A stretch of 35,917 nt of DNA from an uncultured Gammaproteobacteria bacterium (GCA_947259175.1 CAMYKW010000063.1:12692-48608), one strand, 5' to 3'. Positions 16,149 through 25,596 are shown, numbered from the stretch's first letter. Made by a program: numbers and translations. The notes: a model not told the origin generated them from the letters alone.

Positions 16149-16174
16149 GACCCGCGCCCCGGTAAGGGCGGGTC
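16149..16174 (-). terminator. GC-rich hairpin just after the 119-aa gene
   Basis: GACCCGC and GCGGGTC form a 7-bp stem with extra GCCC/GGGC pairing, 7 bases after the minus-strand stop. The following bases on that strand are pyrimidine-rich but not a T-run, so strength is uncertain. Confidence 0.4.
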
Positions 16175-16180
16175 GCAAGG

Positions 16181-16540
16181 TCAAGGCATCTGGATCTTAC
16201 CGCCCCCTGGAAGATCGCCCGGGCCACCGGGACCAACTTGCGGCACCACGATCGATGAGCTCGCCTGGCGGCGCAGTTCCTTGAGTTCTTCCACGGTTCG
16301 GTCTACAGCGAGCTTGGCTTCTTCGGCGAATCGCTCTATCGCTTCGTCGAGTGAACCGGCGTTGATTTCAAAACTTACCGGTACCGGGCCCATCGGTGTA
16401 AGCAACTGCGCTTGACCGACATACACTTGCGAACGGCTGGTATCGACTGATCCGTCGGCTTTGACCGGGGTTAGCCGGCGTACGGTCCCCATCTTTCGGT
16501 CAGTGAAGACCTCTTCATGATAGAGGTCCTCGGGGTCCAT
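16181..16540 (-). CDS. Conserved-looking cytoplasmic hypothetical protein, 119 aa
   Basis: I start at the internal ATG giving MDPEDLYHEEVF, where protein-like composition begins; the frame stays open to 16870, but the extra N-terminus reads like non-coding sequence. Visible blocks are an acidic N-terminus, DRKMGTVRRLTPV, YVGQAQLLTPMGPVPVSFEI, an amphipathic helix DEAIERFAEEAKLAVDRTVEELKELRR, and a Gly/Pro-rich tail (VGPGGPGDLPGGG). There are no TM segments or cysteines. It resembles uncharacterised proteins I associate with gammaproteobacterial sulfur oxidisers, but I cannot name a family. The ribosome-binding site is weak. Confidence 0.6.
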   Translation of the reverse strand: MDPEDLYHEEVFTDRKMGTVRRLTPVKADGSVDTSRSQVYVGQAQLLTPMGPVPVSFEINAGSLDEAIERFAEEAKLAVDRTVEELKELRRQASSSIVVPQVGPGGPGDLPGGGKIQMP

Positions 16541-17024
16541 CTTGATGTCGGTTGCATTGGCGTTTGGTTCCACTTTGACTCTACACTCCGCTCGATAGCT
16601 GTTTCCAGCGTAGAGATTACCATCACATGGCGGTCGGATTCGACTTCCACGAGCCTGCGCGAGTATCGTGGGCATGGTGAGAAAGCAGATGGAGGCCCCG
16701 CTGTTGCAGGCAAACGTCCTCATGTGGGAGTAGTTTCGGTAAACGCCCGGAGACCCGTAAACTGTAAAACGCCGGGAAACGGCCCCCACGCGCCGCCCCC
16801 GGACGGGGTCGACATGCGGCTCATGTTGATACCGCACAGGCAGGCAGCGATGGTCCGAAATCGCGGGCAATGAGCGTATACTTGCCGGCTCAAACGCAGC
16901 GCCATGCCGCTGCGTTTGACGACATCGCCGAGCAGTCGTTGTCGTAAGCGACGTAAACAGACGAGGGGATCGCCTACACCAGCATTGATGTACATCTGAT
17001 TAACGATCTTTCGAGGAGGAGACG
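16541..17024. other. 484-base gap with an 11-bp perfect hairpin
   Basis: No gene is supportable here. The main structure is a perfect inverted repeat CAAACGCAGCG (16891-16901) / CGCTGCGTTTG (16908-16918) with a 6-base loop, about 107 bases ahead of gloA. No T-tract follows on the plus strand. If transcribed it would form a stable stem, either ending minus-strand readthrough or sitting in the gloA leader. Confidence 0.45.
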
Positions 17025-17465
17025 GTGGAATATCTGCACACGATGATTCGAATCAGCGATATCGACGCATCGCTGGATTTTTTTTGTAACAAACTGGGTC
17101 TGGTGGAAATCAACCGCAGAGAATCGCCAGAAGGCCGTTACACCTTGGTATTTCTCGCGGCGCCCCAAGATCAAGAACGCGCAAAACAGGATAAAGCACC
17201 GCTGGTAGAGTTGACGTACAACTGGGATGCTGAGGAGTATACCGGCGGCCGTAACTTTGGGCATCTGGCGTACCGGGTCGATAATATTTACGAGATTTGC
17301 CAGCGTCTCATGGACAGCGGCGTAACTATTAATCGGCCACCCAGGGACGGTTACATGGCATTCATTCGCTCGCCTGATCAAATCTCAATCGAGTTGCTGC
17401 AAAAAGGCGAACCGCTGCCGCCCCAGGAGCCATGGACGTCCATGAAGAACACCGGTGCTTGGTGA
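17025..17465 (+). CDS. gloA: Glyoxalase I (lactoylglutathione lyase)
   Basis: It isomerises the hemithioacetal of methylglyoxal and glutathione to S-lactoylglutathione in the cytosol. The metal ligands of the family are present: His5 (YLHTMIRI), Glu62 (VELTYNW), His80 (FGHLAYRV) and Glu123 (SIELLQ). At 146 aa it is slightly longer than E. coli GloA through a Pro-rich tail (LPPQEPW). The first codon is GTG, chosen because GAGGAGGA lies 6 bases upstream, one of the best ribosome-binding sites in the window. Metal preference (Ni versus Zn) cannot be told with certainty, though the short form without the Zn-type insertion suggests Ni/Co. Confidence 0.93.
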   Translation: MEYLHTMIRISDIDASLDFFCNKLGLVEINRRESPEGRYTLVFLAAPQDQERAKQDKAPLVELTYNWDAEEYTGGRNFGHLAYRVDNIYEICQRLMDSGVTINRPPRDGYMAFIRSPDQISIELLQKGEPLPPQEPWTSMKNTGAW

Positions 17466-17556
17466 TGCCGACGCGAATCGATAATTGATCCGCCGGGGCA
17501 TTGGTTGAAAGTGCCCTAAGGCGCGCTCCCAGGACAAGTTTCTTTATGTCCGATTG

Positions 17557-17734
17557 TGTTATACTGACTTGCGACGTAGTGGATCTTGGAGGTTCACTGC
17601 TAAATACAGTTAGTGCTAGTTCTCATTGCATGTTATTCAGGTCATCCACAAAGTACCCTCCCGGTTCTATCCATGTATGCCTCGTAATGATTTGCAGGAG
17701 GACAGGAAGATATTGATTACAGAGGTTAAGATAC
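17557..17734 (+). promoter_or_regulatory. Extended -10 promoter and long leader of the cold-shock gene
   Basis: TGTTATACT (17557-17565) is an extended -10 element (TGn-TATACT), with no good -35. Transcription from about 17572 would give a leader of roughly 160 bases, the length range of temperature-sensing cspA leaders. An AGGAGG lies at about 17695-17700, some 35 bases before the start and not used for it; the start itself has AGAGG about 10 bases upstream. Confidence 0.5.
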
Positions 17735-17941
17735 ATGGCTACAGGTACCGTCAAATGGTTTAACGAATCCAAGGGCTACGGCTTTATTTCCCCCTCCGAC
17801 GGCAATCAGGATGTATTTGTGCATTACTCCGCGATCGTGGGTAGTGGTTACAGGTCCCTGGCCGAGGGGCAGACCGTGAGTTTTGAGGTGGAGAAAGGCC
17901 CGAAGGGTTTACAGGCAGCCCAGGTGAAAGTCGAAAGTTAA
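17735..17941 (+). CDS. CspA-family cold-shock protein, 68 aa
   Basis: This is a single cold-shock (OB-fold) domain that binds single-stranded RNA/DNA and melts secondary structure. The nucleic-acid motifs are intact: KGYGFI (RNP1) and VFVHYS (RNP2), preceded by [11 protein letters not shown]. The C-terminus [11 protein letters not shown] is typical. Length matches the family. The long leader and a downstream hairpin suggest a monocistronic, post-transcriptionally controlled mRNA. An RRM gene follows about 100 bases later, so two RNA chaperone-type genes sit side by side. Confidence 0.95.
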   Translation: MATGTVKWFNESKGYGFISPSDGNQDVFVHYSAIVGSGYRSLAEGQTVSFEVEKGPKGLQAAQVKVES

Positions 17942-17969
17942 TTTTTCGTTCGTTTCCTCCGTTACGTGA

Positions 17970-17991
17970 ACCCCGATACTGCTTGCGGGGT
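17970..17991 (+). terminator. Hairpin after the cold-shock gene
   Basis: ACCCCG (17970-17975) pairs with CGGGGT (17986-17991) around a 10-base loop, 28 bases after the stop. It is followed by a T-containing stretch (gcctattattgt) rather than a pure T-run, so termination may be partial and the RRM gene could be reached by readthrough. Confidence 0.45.
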
Positions 17992-18044
17992 GCCTATTAT
18001 TGTCCCAACTGATGTTGGTTGTCATCGACTGGCGAGGGTGAGCT

Positions 18045-18323
18045 TTGAAAAAACTGTTCGTGGGTAATTTACCAACCGATGCATCCGAAGACGCGGTTCG
18101 TGATTTGTTCTCTGAATTTGGAACGGTGCGTTCAATACAACTGGCCTCCGATGTGTTTACCGGAAAATGCCGGGGCTTTGGTTTCATAGAAATGGAGGGG
18201 CACGAAGCCAGGGCGGCCATCGCCGGGCTCGACGGCAAGACCTTCGGCGGTAAGCCATTGAAAATTCGCTACGAGGATTCCCGTGGTCGAGGAAGAGGAG
18301 GCAAGAAAAGGCGGCGTCGTTGA
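18045..18323 (+). CDS. RNA-recognition-motif (RRM) protein with Arg/Gly tail, 92 aa
   Basis: It begins at TTG, chosen because GAGGGTGA lies just upstream and no ATG exists before the domain. One RRM fills residues 2-78: LFVGNL (RNP2) and CRGFGFIEM (RNP1) carry the RNA-stacking aromatics. A tail RGRGRGGKKRRRR adds non-specific RNA binding. Bacterial single-RRM proteins of this kind (as in cyanobacteria) are often cold-induced, and the cold-shock gene directly upstream supports that here. The target RNA is unknown. Confidence 0.92.
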   Translation: MKKLFVGNLPTDASEDAVRDLFSEFGTVRSIQLASDVFTGKCRGFGFIEMEGHEARAAIAGLDGKTFGGKPLKIRYEDSRGRGRGGKKRRRR

Positions 18324-18325
18324 AT

Positions 18326-18369
18326 GCCGTGTCGCGGGCGCTCAACGTGCCTGACGGCATGCCGTTTTT
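18326..18369 (+). terminator. Intrinsic terminator after the RRM gene
   Basis: ACGGCATGCCGT (18354-18365) is a perfect palindrome followed by TTTT; a wider stem ATGCCGT/ACGGCAT (18326 area with 18354-18360) is an alternative fold. Position right after the stop and the T-run support termination. Confidence 0.6.
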
Positions 18370-18648
18370 CCCTGCGGTGCTGTTGTTCCGATCAATCGGC
18401 ACGTTCCCGACACGCTGCCCGAGATGGATATGGGCGGGTCGTAGTTCCGACATTTTCAAGACGCAGCGTTGACACATCCCGCGCGTATTCCCGACCTTAA
18501 AACCTTTGCGGCGACTGCGCATTGAATCTCGCCAATATATTGTGTGCATGTGCTCAAACTGAGGACTATGGGCTGGACGCAGCGTGGTTCCCGGACGTGG
18601 CCGCGCATAAATTCGATCAATGAACCGGAGTAACCGGAGGTATGTGCG
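18370..18648. other. Intergenic region before the His-rich periplasmic gene
   Basis: No gene is seen. The last 20 bases carry GGAGG for the gene at 18649. I found no clear promoter hexamers or operator. Confidence 0.4.
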
Positions 18649-19296
18649 ATGAGGCTTTATCCAACCAATACATTGGTGTCAATACTGGCATTATCGGGAA
18701 CGGTTTTCGCTGCTGCGGCGCTTGCGGAAGTTGAACGCGGTGATCGGGACCATGAACGCCGTATGGAAGCGGCTGAGCGTCGTTGCAAACACGGCGAACA
18801 CCCCGGACATCACGCGCAACACCATGGAAGCGGTGGACGTCATGGGCAACACCATGGAAGTGGTGGACGTCATGGGCAACACCATGGAAGCGGTGGACGT
18901 CATGGGCAACACCATGGAAGCGGTGGTCACCAGGGAATGCATGGGCAATCCATGGGTAAGGAATTGGATTCTTGGAATTGGAAGGCGACATTGGCGCCTG
19001 AGCAACGAACGAAACTCGATCACCTGCGGGTACGCCAGGCAAAGTCCCAGGCGCCGCTCCGAGCGAAGATTATGGCGATGAAGACTGATCTAGCGGTGCT
19101 TGCTACGGCCGACGAGCCCGACACCGGGGCGATCCAGCAACACATCGACGAACTGCTGGCGCTAAAGAAGCAGCTCATGCAGCAGCGCTACGCGCATATA
19201 GCGGCGGTGCGAAGAATGCTCACCGAGGAACAGCGCCCAAGCTTCGATATGATGGTTTTGAAGCGCGTCAAGAAACGGAAAATGACCCGGCATTAA
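18649..19296 (+). CDS. Spy/CpxP-like periplasmic protein with a His-rich repeat insert, 215 aa
   Basis: A signal peptide (about 1-26, cleaved after ALA) exports it. Residues about 47-103 are extremely His/Gly-rich, built on a ten-residue unit QHHGSGGRHG. The C-terminal half (about 104-215) is helical, with LAPEQRTKLDHLRVRQAK and MLTEEQRPSF, the paired LTxxQ-type motifs of the Spy/CpxP/ZraP fold. Family members are periplasmic chaperones or metal-responsive modulators. The His block would be expected to bind Zn, Ni or Cu, as in ZraP-like proteins. GGAGG lies 9 bases ahead of ATG. No two-component system is adjacent, so the regulator is unknown. The C-terminus is very basic (KRVKKRKMTRH). Confidence 0.8.
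   Translation: MRLYPTNTLVSILALSGTVFAAAALAEVERGDRDHERRMEAAERRCKHGEHPGHHAQHHGSGGRHGQHHGSGGRHGQHHGSGGRHGQHHGSGGHQGMHGQSMGKELDSWNWKATLAPEQRTKLDHLRVRQAKSQAPLRAKIMAMKTDLAVLATADEPDTGAIQQHIDELLALKKQLMQQRYAHIAAVRRMLTEEQRPSFDMMVLKRVKKRKMTRH
18817..18936 (+). repeat. 30-bp in-frame tandem repeat, three full copies plus a diverging fourth
   Basis: The units start at 18817, 18847, 18877 and 18907 and each begins caacaccatggaag. The second differs by a single base (gtggtgg for gcggtgg), and the fourth diverges after the first 20 bases. Each encodes QHHGSGGRHG. Near identity implies recent slippage expansion. Confidence 0.9.
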
Positions 19297-19489
19297 AGGA
19301 GTTCACGGATAAGCGCTGAGTTTCCGACTCTGCCCGTGCGCAACGACGCGAATGGGATCGGAGCGGAGCAGGCGTACCTGTTGCCTGCAGGAATCTTACT
19401 CACGTATTTGCGTGATTACCGTCTGTTCGCTGGCAAACTTCAGGACTGCGAACAGCCCCCCGGAATCGCGTAACGCAACACACACACCC

Positions 19490-21319
19490 ATGACAGAACC
19501 TTCCATCGAGCGTATTCGCAATATCGCCATTATCGCTCACGTCGATCACGGTAAAACGACATTGGTGGACAAGCTGCTGCAACAGTCGGGCACCTTGGAA
19601 ACCCGGGCGGGCGCGGTGGAACGAGTAATGGACTCGAATGATCTCGAGAAGGAACGCGGTATCACTATTCTGGCCAAGAACACCGCAATTGCCTGGAAAG
19701 ATTACCGCATCAATATCGTGGACACGCCGGGACACGCGGATTTCGGCGGAGAAGTCGAACGCGTGCTGTCGATGGCGGATTCGGTGCTGTTGTTGGTGGA
19801 TGCCGTAGACGGGCCAATGCCTCAGACACGATTCGTCGCCCAAAAGGCGTTCTCGCATGGACTCGTTCCGATTGTTGTGATCAATAAAATCGACCGCGAC
19901 GGCGCGCGCCCGCATTGGGTATTGGATCAGACCTTCGAGTTGTTTGATCGTTTGGGCGCGACGGATGAGCAGTTGGACTTCCCAGTCGTATACACGTCCG
20001 CAATTCAAGGAACGGCAACCTTGGATATCGAACAACCGGGGCGCGATCTGACGCCGCTTTTTGAAACCATCGTAGCCAGCGCACCCCCACCGGCGGTCGA
20101 TGTCCAGGGACCGTTTCAAATGCAGATCTCGTCGTTGGATTATTCCACGTACGTGGGAACCGTCGGAATAGGGCGTGTCAATCGCGGGGAGATTCTACGC
20201 AACACCCCGGTGGCCATTATTGACCGGCATGGTCGCGTGCGGTCCGGACGCGTTCTTCAGATTCTGTCATTTATGGGCTTGAACCGCGTGGAAGTGGAGC
20301 GTGCTCATGCCGGGGATATCATCGCGGTGACCGGGATCGACGACATAGGCATTTCCGATACCTTGTGTGATCCTGAACATCCCGAACCGCTGGCGGTGTT
20401 GAGCGTCGACGAACCCACCATAAGCATGACGTTTCAAGTCAACGACTCTCCATACTGCGGCCGGGATGGCAAGTACCTGACATCTCGACAGTTGTCACAA
20501 CGCTTGCAGCGCGAGGCGCTGCATAACGTCGCGCTTCGCGTCAGCGAAACCGAGGATTCCGAGAAGTTCATCGTATCCGGGCGCGGCGAATTACACCTTG
20601 CCATTCTTTTGGAAAACATGCGCCGAGAGGGATATGAGGTCGCTGTGTCGCGGCCCGAGGTGATTTATCGCGAGCGCGACGGTGTGCGCGAGGAACCTTG
20701 GGAACAGCTCACGTTGGATGTCGAGGAACGGCATCAGGGAGCGATGATGGAAGCCATTGGCGAGCGCCGGGGGGAACTACAGGAATTGTGGCCGGACGGC
20801 CGCGGGCGGGTTCGGCTGGATTACCTGATACCGGCACGCGGACTCATCGGTTTCCAATCTGACTTTTTAACACTGACCTCCGGCAGCGGACTGATGTATC
20901 ACGTGTTCGACAGTTACCGCCCTGCGGTGCCGGAAAATCTCGCGGAGCGCCGCAACGGCACATTGATTTCCAACTCCACCGGAAAGACGCTGGCGTACGC
21001 GCTTTTCAATTTGCAGGAGCGGGGCCGCCTGCTGGTTGGCGCCGGAGAGGAGGTGTATGAGGGCCAGATCATTGGCATCCATAGCCGTGACAACGATTTG
21101 ACGGTTAATCCCCTGAGAGCGAAACAACTCACGAATATCCGTGCCGCGGCCAAGGACGACAATGTGTTGCTGAATCCGCCGCTGCGCATTGGCTTGGAGC
21201 AGGGGCTGGAATTTATCGACGGGGATGAATTGTTGGAGATTACGCCGGCGCAGATCCGCGTGCGGAAACGCCACTTGAAGGAATATGAGCGCAAACGCGC
21301 CGCCCGGCGGGCGAGTTGA
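19490..21319 (+). CDS. typA: Translational GTPase TypA/BipA
   Basis: This ribosome-binding GTPase of the EF-G group acts in 50S assembly and stress or cold adaptation. The G motifs are clear: AHVDHGKTT (P-loop, about 16-24), a switch region with [20 protein letters not shown] and [10 protein letters not shown]. Later blocks [43 protein letters not shown] and RPAVPE are TypA-specific. From ATG 19490 the product is 609 aa, matching the E. coli protein (607). Codons upstream to 19352 are open but do not look coding. No Shine-Dalgarno is evident. It converges on the molybdoenzyme gene with 26 bases between stops. Confidence 0.96.
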   Translation: MTEPSIERIRNIAIIAHVDHGKTTLVDKLLQQSGTLETRAGAVERVMDSNDLEKERGITILAKNTAIAWKDYRINIVDTPGHADFGGEVERVLSMADSVLLLVDAVDGPMPQTRFVAQKAFSHGLVPIVVINKIDRDGARPHWVLDQTFELFDRLGATDEQLDFPVVYTSAIQGTATLDIEQPGRDLTPLFETIVASAPPPAVDVQGPFQMQISSLDYSTYVGTVGIGRVNRGEILRNTPVAIIDRHGRVRSGRVLQILSFMGLNRVEVERAHAGDIIAVTGIDDIGISDTLCDPEHPEPLAVLSVDEPTISMTFQVNDSPYCGRDGKYLTSRQLSQRLQREALHNVALRVSETEDSEKFIVSGRGELHLAILLENMRREGYEVAVSRPEVIYRERDGVREEPWEQLTLDVEERHQGAMMEAIGERRGELQELWPDGRGRVRLDYLIPARGLIGFQSDFLTLTSGSGLMYHVFDSYRPAVPENLAERRNGTLISNSTGKTLAYALFNLQERGRLLVGAGEEVYEGQIIGIHSRDNDLTVNPLRAKQLTNIRAAAKDDNVLLNPPLRIGLEQGLEFIDGDELLEITPAQIRVRKRHLKEYERKRAARRAS

Positions 21320-21345
21320 ACGCAATTCCTTATCGGTGTGTTGGT

Positions 21346-23799
21346 TCAGTCCAGCCGCAAAGGAAGGGTGCGCAGACGCCGTCCGGTAGCGGCGTACACC
21401 GCATTGGCGACGGCAGGGGCAATCGGAGGCACGCCGGGTTCGCCCACACCGCCCGGCGGCGCGGCGCTGTCCACGATATGTACCTCGACCTCGGGCATGT
21501 CACGGAACGTGAGTATCGGGTAATCCTCGAAGTTTGTGTGCAGTACTCTTCCCGCTTTGACATTCACTTCTTCGTACAACGCCGCGGATAAGCCTAATGC
21601 GATCCCCCCCTCCATTTGTGCGCGCACGGTGTCGGGATTGATCGGCGTTCCGCAATCCACGGCGCACACCACCCGTCGTACGGCAATCCCGGCGCCGACA
21701 ATCTCAACTTCGGCCACTTGCGCCACGATGGTTCCGAATGAACGGTAGATCGCAATGCCCCGGCCACGCGTTTTGGGCAGCTTACCGCCCCAAGCCGCGC
21801 CCTTGGCGGCAAGCGCCAGGACTGTTTGATAGCGGGGCGCGTGCGCCAGCAGCCGGTGGCGGTATGCAAACGGATCTTCCTGCGCCGCATGCGCCAGTTC
21901 GTCGATGAAACTTTCTACGGCGAACGCGTTTTGTCCGGCGCCGACGGAACGCCAATTGCCGATGGGCACTTCGCTTTCGACGACCCGATGCTCTTCCCGA
22001 TAGTTCGGAACCGCGTAGGGTACCGAAATCATCTCCAGGGCCAGACTCGGCCCGGCGGCGCGCACGCGCCACGCGGCGGGTTGGCCATGGGAATCCAACG
22101 CCGCGTCCAGTGCCACGTAATGGGCGGGACGGTACACATCGTTCTGCAAATCGTCCTGGCGTGTCCATATTACCTGCACCGGCTGTCGCGCTATTTGTGA
22201 CAGTTGCACCGCTTCGGCGATCATATCGGTTTCCAGCCTGCGGCCGAATCCGCCGCCACAGAACTGACTGTGAACATGAACCTTGCGCCGCGGCAGCCCG
22301 GTCAAGCTGGCAGCGATTTTTTGCGAGTCGCTTTGGTTTTGGGTCCCCACCCATAGATCACACCGTTGATCGCGTACGTGGGCGATGCAATTCATTGGCT
22401 CCAGGGTGGCGTGCGCAAGGTAGGCGGTGCGATATCCGGCACTGACTCGGGTATGGGCCGAATCCAGGGCGCGCTTAACGCCGCCGCGCCGGCGTATCGG
22501 CTTGCCCGGACGTTTTGCGGCGTCCCGCAGTTGCTGGTAGTAGATCTTCGTGTTTAATGCCGATTTTCCCGCGGACCAATCCACTTGCAGAGCTTGACGA
22601 CCGCGGATCGCCGCGTACACGTTATCGGCCAACACCGCAACACCACTTTCGATGACGTGCACCGCGCTTACTCCGGGGACCGCCAGGGCGTCGTCCACAG
22701 TGACCTTTTGCACACTCGCCGCCAACACCGGCGCTCGTTGCACGCTGGCGACGAGCAAGTGGGGTTGTTGAAGATCAAAACCGTAGACGGTCGCCCCCGT
22801 GACCATGTCGAGGAGATCCAATCTTGGCGTGGGGCGGCCCAGTAGTCGCCACTGGTCCGGCGGCTTGAAGTAGACGCGCTTCGGAGGCGACAGCCGCGAC
22901 GCCGTGCCGGCCAGCGCGGCATACTGCAGTTGCCGACCGCTGGGTTCGTGTATTACGGCGCACGCCTCGGCGCGGCAATCCGAGATGCGGGCGCGCCACC
23001 GCCGCGCGGCCGTCCTGATCAACATCATTCTCGCACTGGCGCCCGCCCTTCGAAGCTGCTCCCACTGACTGGAAACCGCAGAGGAACCCCCGGTCACCTG
23101 CACTCCAAATCGAGGATTGACATACACCTTCGCCGCTGGGGCGAACTCGAATCGCACCTGGTCCAGGTCCGCCTCCAACTCTTCGCTGATGAGCATCGCG
23201 AGGGCGGTGCTCGTACCCTGGCCCATCTCGGCAAAATTTACAGTCAATGTCACGGTGTTGTCGCCGTGGATCCGCAACCAGGGGTTGAGTGCGGTACCGG
23301 CGTCAGGCGGCGGCTCCAGCCGTGCGGGCAGCGGCGTCTGATCACCTGTCGCGATGCCGTCAGCGGCCCGCGCGATGGCGCGACGAATTCGTGGATACGT
23401 CCCGCAACGGCACAATACCTTTGACATTGTGGTTTCGAGATCCGCGTTGCATGGTTTCGGACGCTGGTTGAGCAGCCCTGCCGCGGTCATGATCTGGCCG
23501 GGTTGACAATAGCCACATTGCGGAACCTGTTCCACGAGCCATGCTTGCAGCAGCGAATGACCGCTTCGGACGAGGCCCTCTATGGTGGTGATCTCTGTTC
23601 CCCGCACCTTTTCCAGCGGCACCATACAGGCGTGACTGGATTTACCGTCGATCAACACCGTGCAGATGCCGCAGATACCGACGCCGCATCCGAATTTGGT
23701 GCCTTTCAGGCCGAGTACATCGCGCAAGATCCACAACAACGGAGTTTGCGGATCCGAGCCGATGGTTTTTGTCTCGCCGTTAACGGTTATTTCGATCAT
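21346..23799 (-). CDS. Fused [2Fe-2S] / molybdopterin oxidoreductase (isoquinoline 1-oxidoreductase type), 817 aa
   Basis: Residues 1-150 are the small iron-sulfur subunit. The plant-type cluster uses Cys38, Cys43, Cys46 and Cys58 ([13 protein letters not shown]). The second cluster uses Cys95, Cys98, Cys130 and Cys132 ([18 protein letters not shown]). Residues about 165-817 are the molybdopterin subunit of the IorB class: [32 protein letters not shown]-like [20 protein letters not shown], and GVGEPG with the base Glu787. These subunits are normally two genes, IorB-type ones often with a Tat signal; here they are one chain without a signal, so it should stay cytoplasmic. Substrate (N-heterocycle or aldehyde) is unknown. 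AAAGGAG precedes the ATG. No Mo-cofactor or FAD-subunit gene is adjacent. Confidence 0.88.
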   Translation of the reverse strand: MIEITVNGETKTIGSDPQTPLLWILRDVLGLKGTKFGCGVGICGICTVLIDGKSSHACMVPLEKVRGTEITTIEGLVRSGHSLLQAWLVEQVPQCGYCQPGQIMTAAGLLNQRPKPCNADLETTMSKVLCRCGTYPRIRRAIARAADGIATGDQTPLPARLEPPPDAGTALNPWLRIHGDNTVTLTVNFAEMGQGTSTALAMLISEELEADLDQVRFEFAPAAKVYVNPRFGVQVTGGSSAVSSQWEQLRRAGASARMMLIRTAARRWRARISDCRAEACAVIHEPSGRQLQYAALAGTASRLSPPKRVYFKPPDQWRLLGRPTPRLDLLDMVTGATVYGFDLQQPHLLVASVQRAPVLAASVQKVTVDDALAVPGVSAVHVIESGVAVLADNVYAAIRGRQALQVDWSAGKSALNTKIYYQQLRDAAKRPGKPIRRRGGVKRALDSAHTRVSAGYRTAYLAHATLEPMNCIAHVRDQRCDLWVGTQNQSDSQKIAASLTGLPRRKVHVHSQFCGGGFGRRLETDMIAEAVQLSQIARQPVQVIWTRQDDLQNDVYRPAHYVALDAALDSHGQPAAWRVRAAGPSLALEMISVPYAVPNYREEHRVVESEVPIGNWRSVGAGQNAFAVESFIDELAHAAQEDPFAYRHRLLAHAPRYQTVLALAAKGAAWGGKLPKTRGRGIAIYRSFGTIVAQVAEVEIVGAGIAVRRVVCAVDCGTPINPDTVRAQMEGGIALGLSAALYEEVNVKAGRVLHTNFEDYPILTFRDMPEVEVHIVDSAAPPGGVGEPGVPPIAPAVANAVYAATGRRLRTLPLRLD

Positions 23800-23853
23800 T
23801 CCGGGGTGCTCCTTTCCACCGCCTCGGGGCGGTCCTGGGCGCCGCCGTTGTAG

Positions 23854-24471
23854 TCAAACCATATTCCGTTTTTCGACGTCCCGCGGCAGGTGTGTGTAGA
23901 CACTATGGATGCGTTGTGCCGCCGTCCACAGCGTGAGCACCGCCAACACGAACGCCATGAAAACCAATTGATGAGTGACCAGGCCGAGGCACAGCAGGAT
24001 GACCCGCTCCGATCGCGTAATCCAGCCGCCGTTACAGGTCAGGCCAAGCGCTTCGGCGCGCGCCCGGGTGTAACTGGTGAGCATGCTGCCGAGCATGGCC
24101 AGCACCAGGGCCGCCACCGCCCAGGTGTTGCCCTGGGTCGCCAGCCACCAAGCGATGGCGGCAAACATGGCGCCTTCGCAGACGCGATCCAAGGTGGAGT
24201 CGAGGAAGCCGCCGAAGGGTGTAACCTGGTTCTTCAACCTCGCCAGCATGCCGTCGAGCATGTCCAACGTGCTGCCGAATAGAAAGACAACTCCCGCCCA
24301 CACCAGCTGGTTACGGATTACCAGCCACGCCGCGAGCAGGGAGAATAGGACGTTGCCCGCGGTGAGCACATTAGGATGCACGGCGTGCGCCGCGAACCAA
24401 CTCACCACAGGTGCCAGTATGCCTTGCAGGCGTTCGCGCTGATTATCTCTGACCTTTTCGACGACTCCCAA
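23854..24471 (-). CDS. CDP-alcohol phosphatidyltransferase (PgsA/PIPS-like), 205 aa
   Basis: This integral membrane enzyme transfers a phosphatidyl group from CDP-diacylglycerol to an alcohol. The full signature D(x2)DG(x2)AR(x8)G(x3)D(x3)D is present: Asp70, Asp73-Gly, Ala-Arg 77-78, Gly87, Asp91 and Asp95. About six TM helices are visible. The acceptor (glycerol-3-phosphate, inositol phosphate or other) cannot be assigned. The first codon is TTG: an in-frame stop lies 30 bases upstream and no ATG occurs before residue 71, so a non-ATG start is required. It is downstream of the aldo/keto reductase on the same strand, 90 bases away, and just ahead of the molybdoenzyme gene. Confidence 0.88.
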   Translation of the reverse strand: MGVVEKVRDNQRERLQGILAPVVSWFAAHAVHPNVLTAGNVLFSLLAAWLVIRNQLVWAGVVFLFGSTLDMLDGMLARLKNQVTPFGGFLDSTLDRVCEGAMFAAIAWWLATQGNTWAVAALVLAMLGSMLTSYTRARAEALGLTCNGGWITRSERVILLCLGLVTHQLVFMAFVLAVLTLWTAAQRIHSVYTHLPRDVEKRNMV

Positions 24472-24561
24472 TGTTCCGGCCTTAGGAAAGGAGGTTTATG
24501 AATTCCGGCTGATTGTCCACCTTTCCCCCGGGATTATCGGCTTGTTTTTGTCGCTTGTGCT

Positions 24562-25596
24562 TCATTTTGTTATCGCGGTTGTTGCGGCCGGCGGGTTGGA
24601 TGCTGCTTTATCGCTACCGTGTCCACGCACCGGATGGGGTCGGTAAAACTCCATCAACGCCGCCAGCTCCTCGTCGTCGAGTGAGATCTCCAATGCGTCC
24701 ACTAATTCAGCAAGGTGATGCTGTTTGGTCGCGCCGACGATCGGTGTCGTTACCCCCGGCTGCTGAAGTACCCAGGCGAGTGCGATTTGCGCGTTGGACG
24801 CGCCGCGACCTTCGGCGATCTCAGAGAGCCGCTTGACGACCGAAAAATCATCTTGTTGATAATACATGCGGTGTGCGTGCTCATCGGTTCCGGCGCGCGT
24901 GGTGTCGCCGCTACGGTCCGGTTGCCGGTTTCCGGCGAGAAAGCCCCGTGCCAGAGGACTCCAGGGTATCACCGCGATACCTTCCTCGCGGCACAAGGGA
25001 ATCATTTCTCTTTCTTCTTCGCGATAGATAAGGTTGTAGTGGTTTTGCATGGAGACAAAGCGCGCGTAACCAACTTGGTCGGATAGATACAGGAACTTGG
25101 CGAATTGCCATGCATACATACTCGATGCGCCGACGTACAAGGCCTTGCCGGCGGTGACCACATCGGTCAGTGCCTCCAGGGTTTCCTCCATGGGGGTTGA
25201 GGGATCGAAACGATGAATCTGGTACAGATCCACGTAGTCCATGCCGAGTCGCTTGAGACTGGCATCGATGGCGTGACGAATATGCTTTTTCGACAGTCCC
25301 CGTTCATTCGGGCTGTCTCCCATCGGCATGTATACTTTGGTGGCGACTACCACCTGCTCCCTTTCGACACCAAGCTGTTTGAGCGCCCTCCCAAGAACCC
25401 TTTCACTTTCACCGTCGGAGTATTTATTCGCGGTGTCGAAAAAATTAATTCCCGCCGCCAATGCCTGCTCAAAGAACGGGCGTGCGGCTTGTTCATCGAG
25501 TACCCAACTGCGCCAGGCCGGCGAGCCGTAGCTCATGCAACCCAGACACAGTCGGGAAACCTTTAAACCGGTACTTCCGAGGGAGATATATTGCAT
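24562..25596 (-). CDS. Aldo/keto reductase, 344 aa
   Basis: This is a (beta/alpha)8-barrel NADPH-dependent carbonyl reductase. The catalytic tetrad is visible: Asp54 (FFDTAN), Tyr59 (NKYSDG), Lys87 (VATKVY) and His128 (YQIHRFD). The cofactor-site blocks IPWSPLARGFLAG and TPIVGATKQHHLAELVDALEI are standard. It most resembles the YajO-type group with WRSWVLDEQAARPFF near the N-terminus. The substrate is unknown. The tail (SNPPAATTAITK) is disordered. The ATG has no clear ribosome-binding site. Confidence 0.92.
   Translation of the reverse strand: MQYISLGSTGLKVSRLCLGCMSYGSPAWRSWVLDEQAARPFFEQALAAGINFFDTANKYSDGESERVLGRALKQLGVEREQVVVATKVYMPMGDSPNERGLSKKHIRHAIDASLKRLGMDYVDLYQIHRFDPSTPMEETLEALTDVVTAGKALYVGASSMYAWQFAKFLYLSDQVGYARFVSMQNHYNLIYREEEREMIPLCREEGIAVIPWSPLARGFLAGNRQPDRSGDTTRAGTDEHAHRMYYQQDDFSVVKRLSEIAEGRGASNAQIALAWVLQQPGVTTPIVGATKQHHLAELVDALEISLDDEELAALMEFYRPHPVRGHGSDKAASNPPAATTAITK

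Noticed and set aside
18722-19081. Second long frame across the His-rich repeat
   Set aside because: A 30-bp repeat keeps any stop-free frame open; only the frame with the signal peptide and Spy-like motifs is credible.
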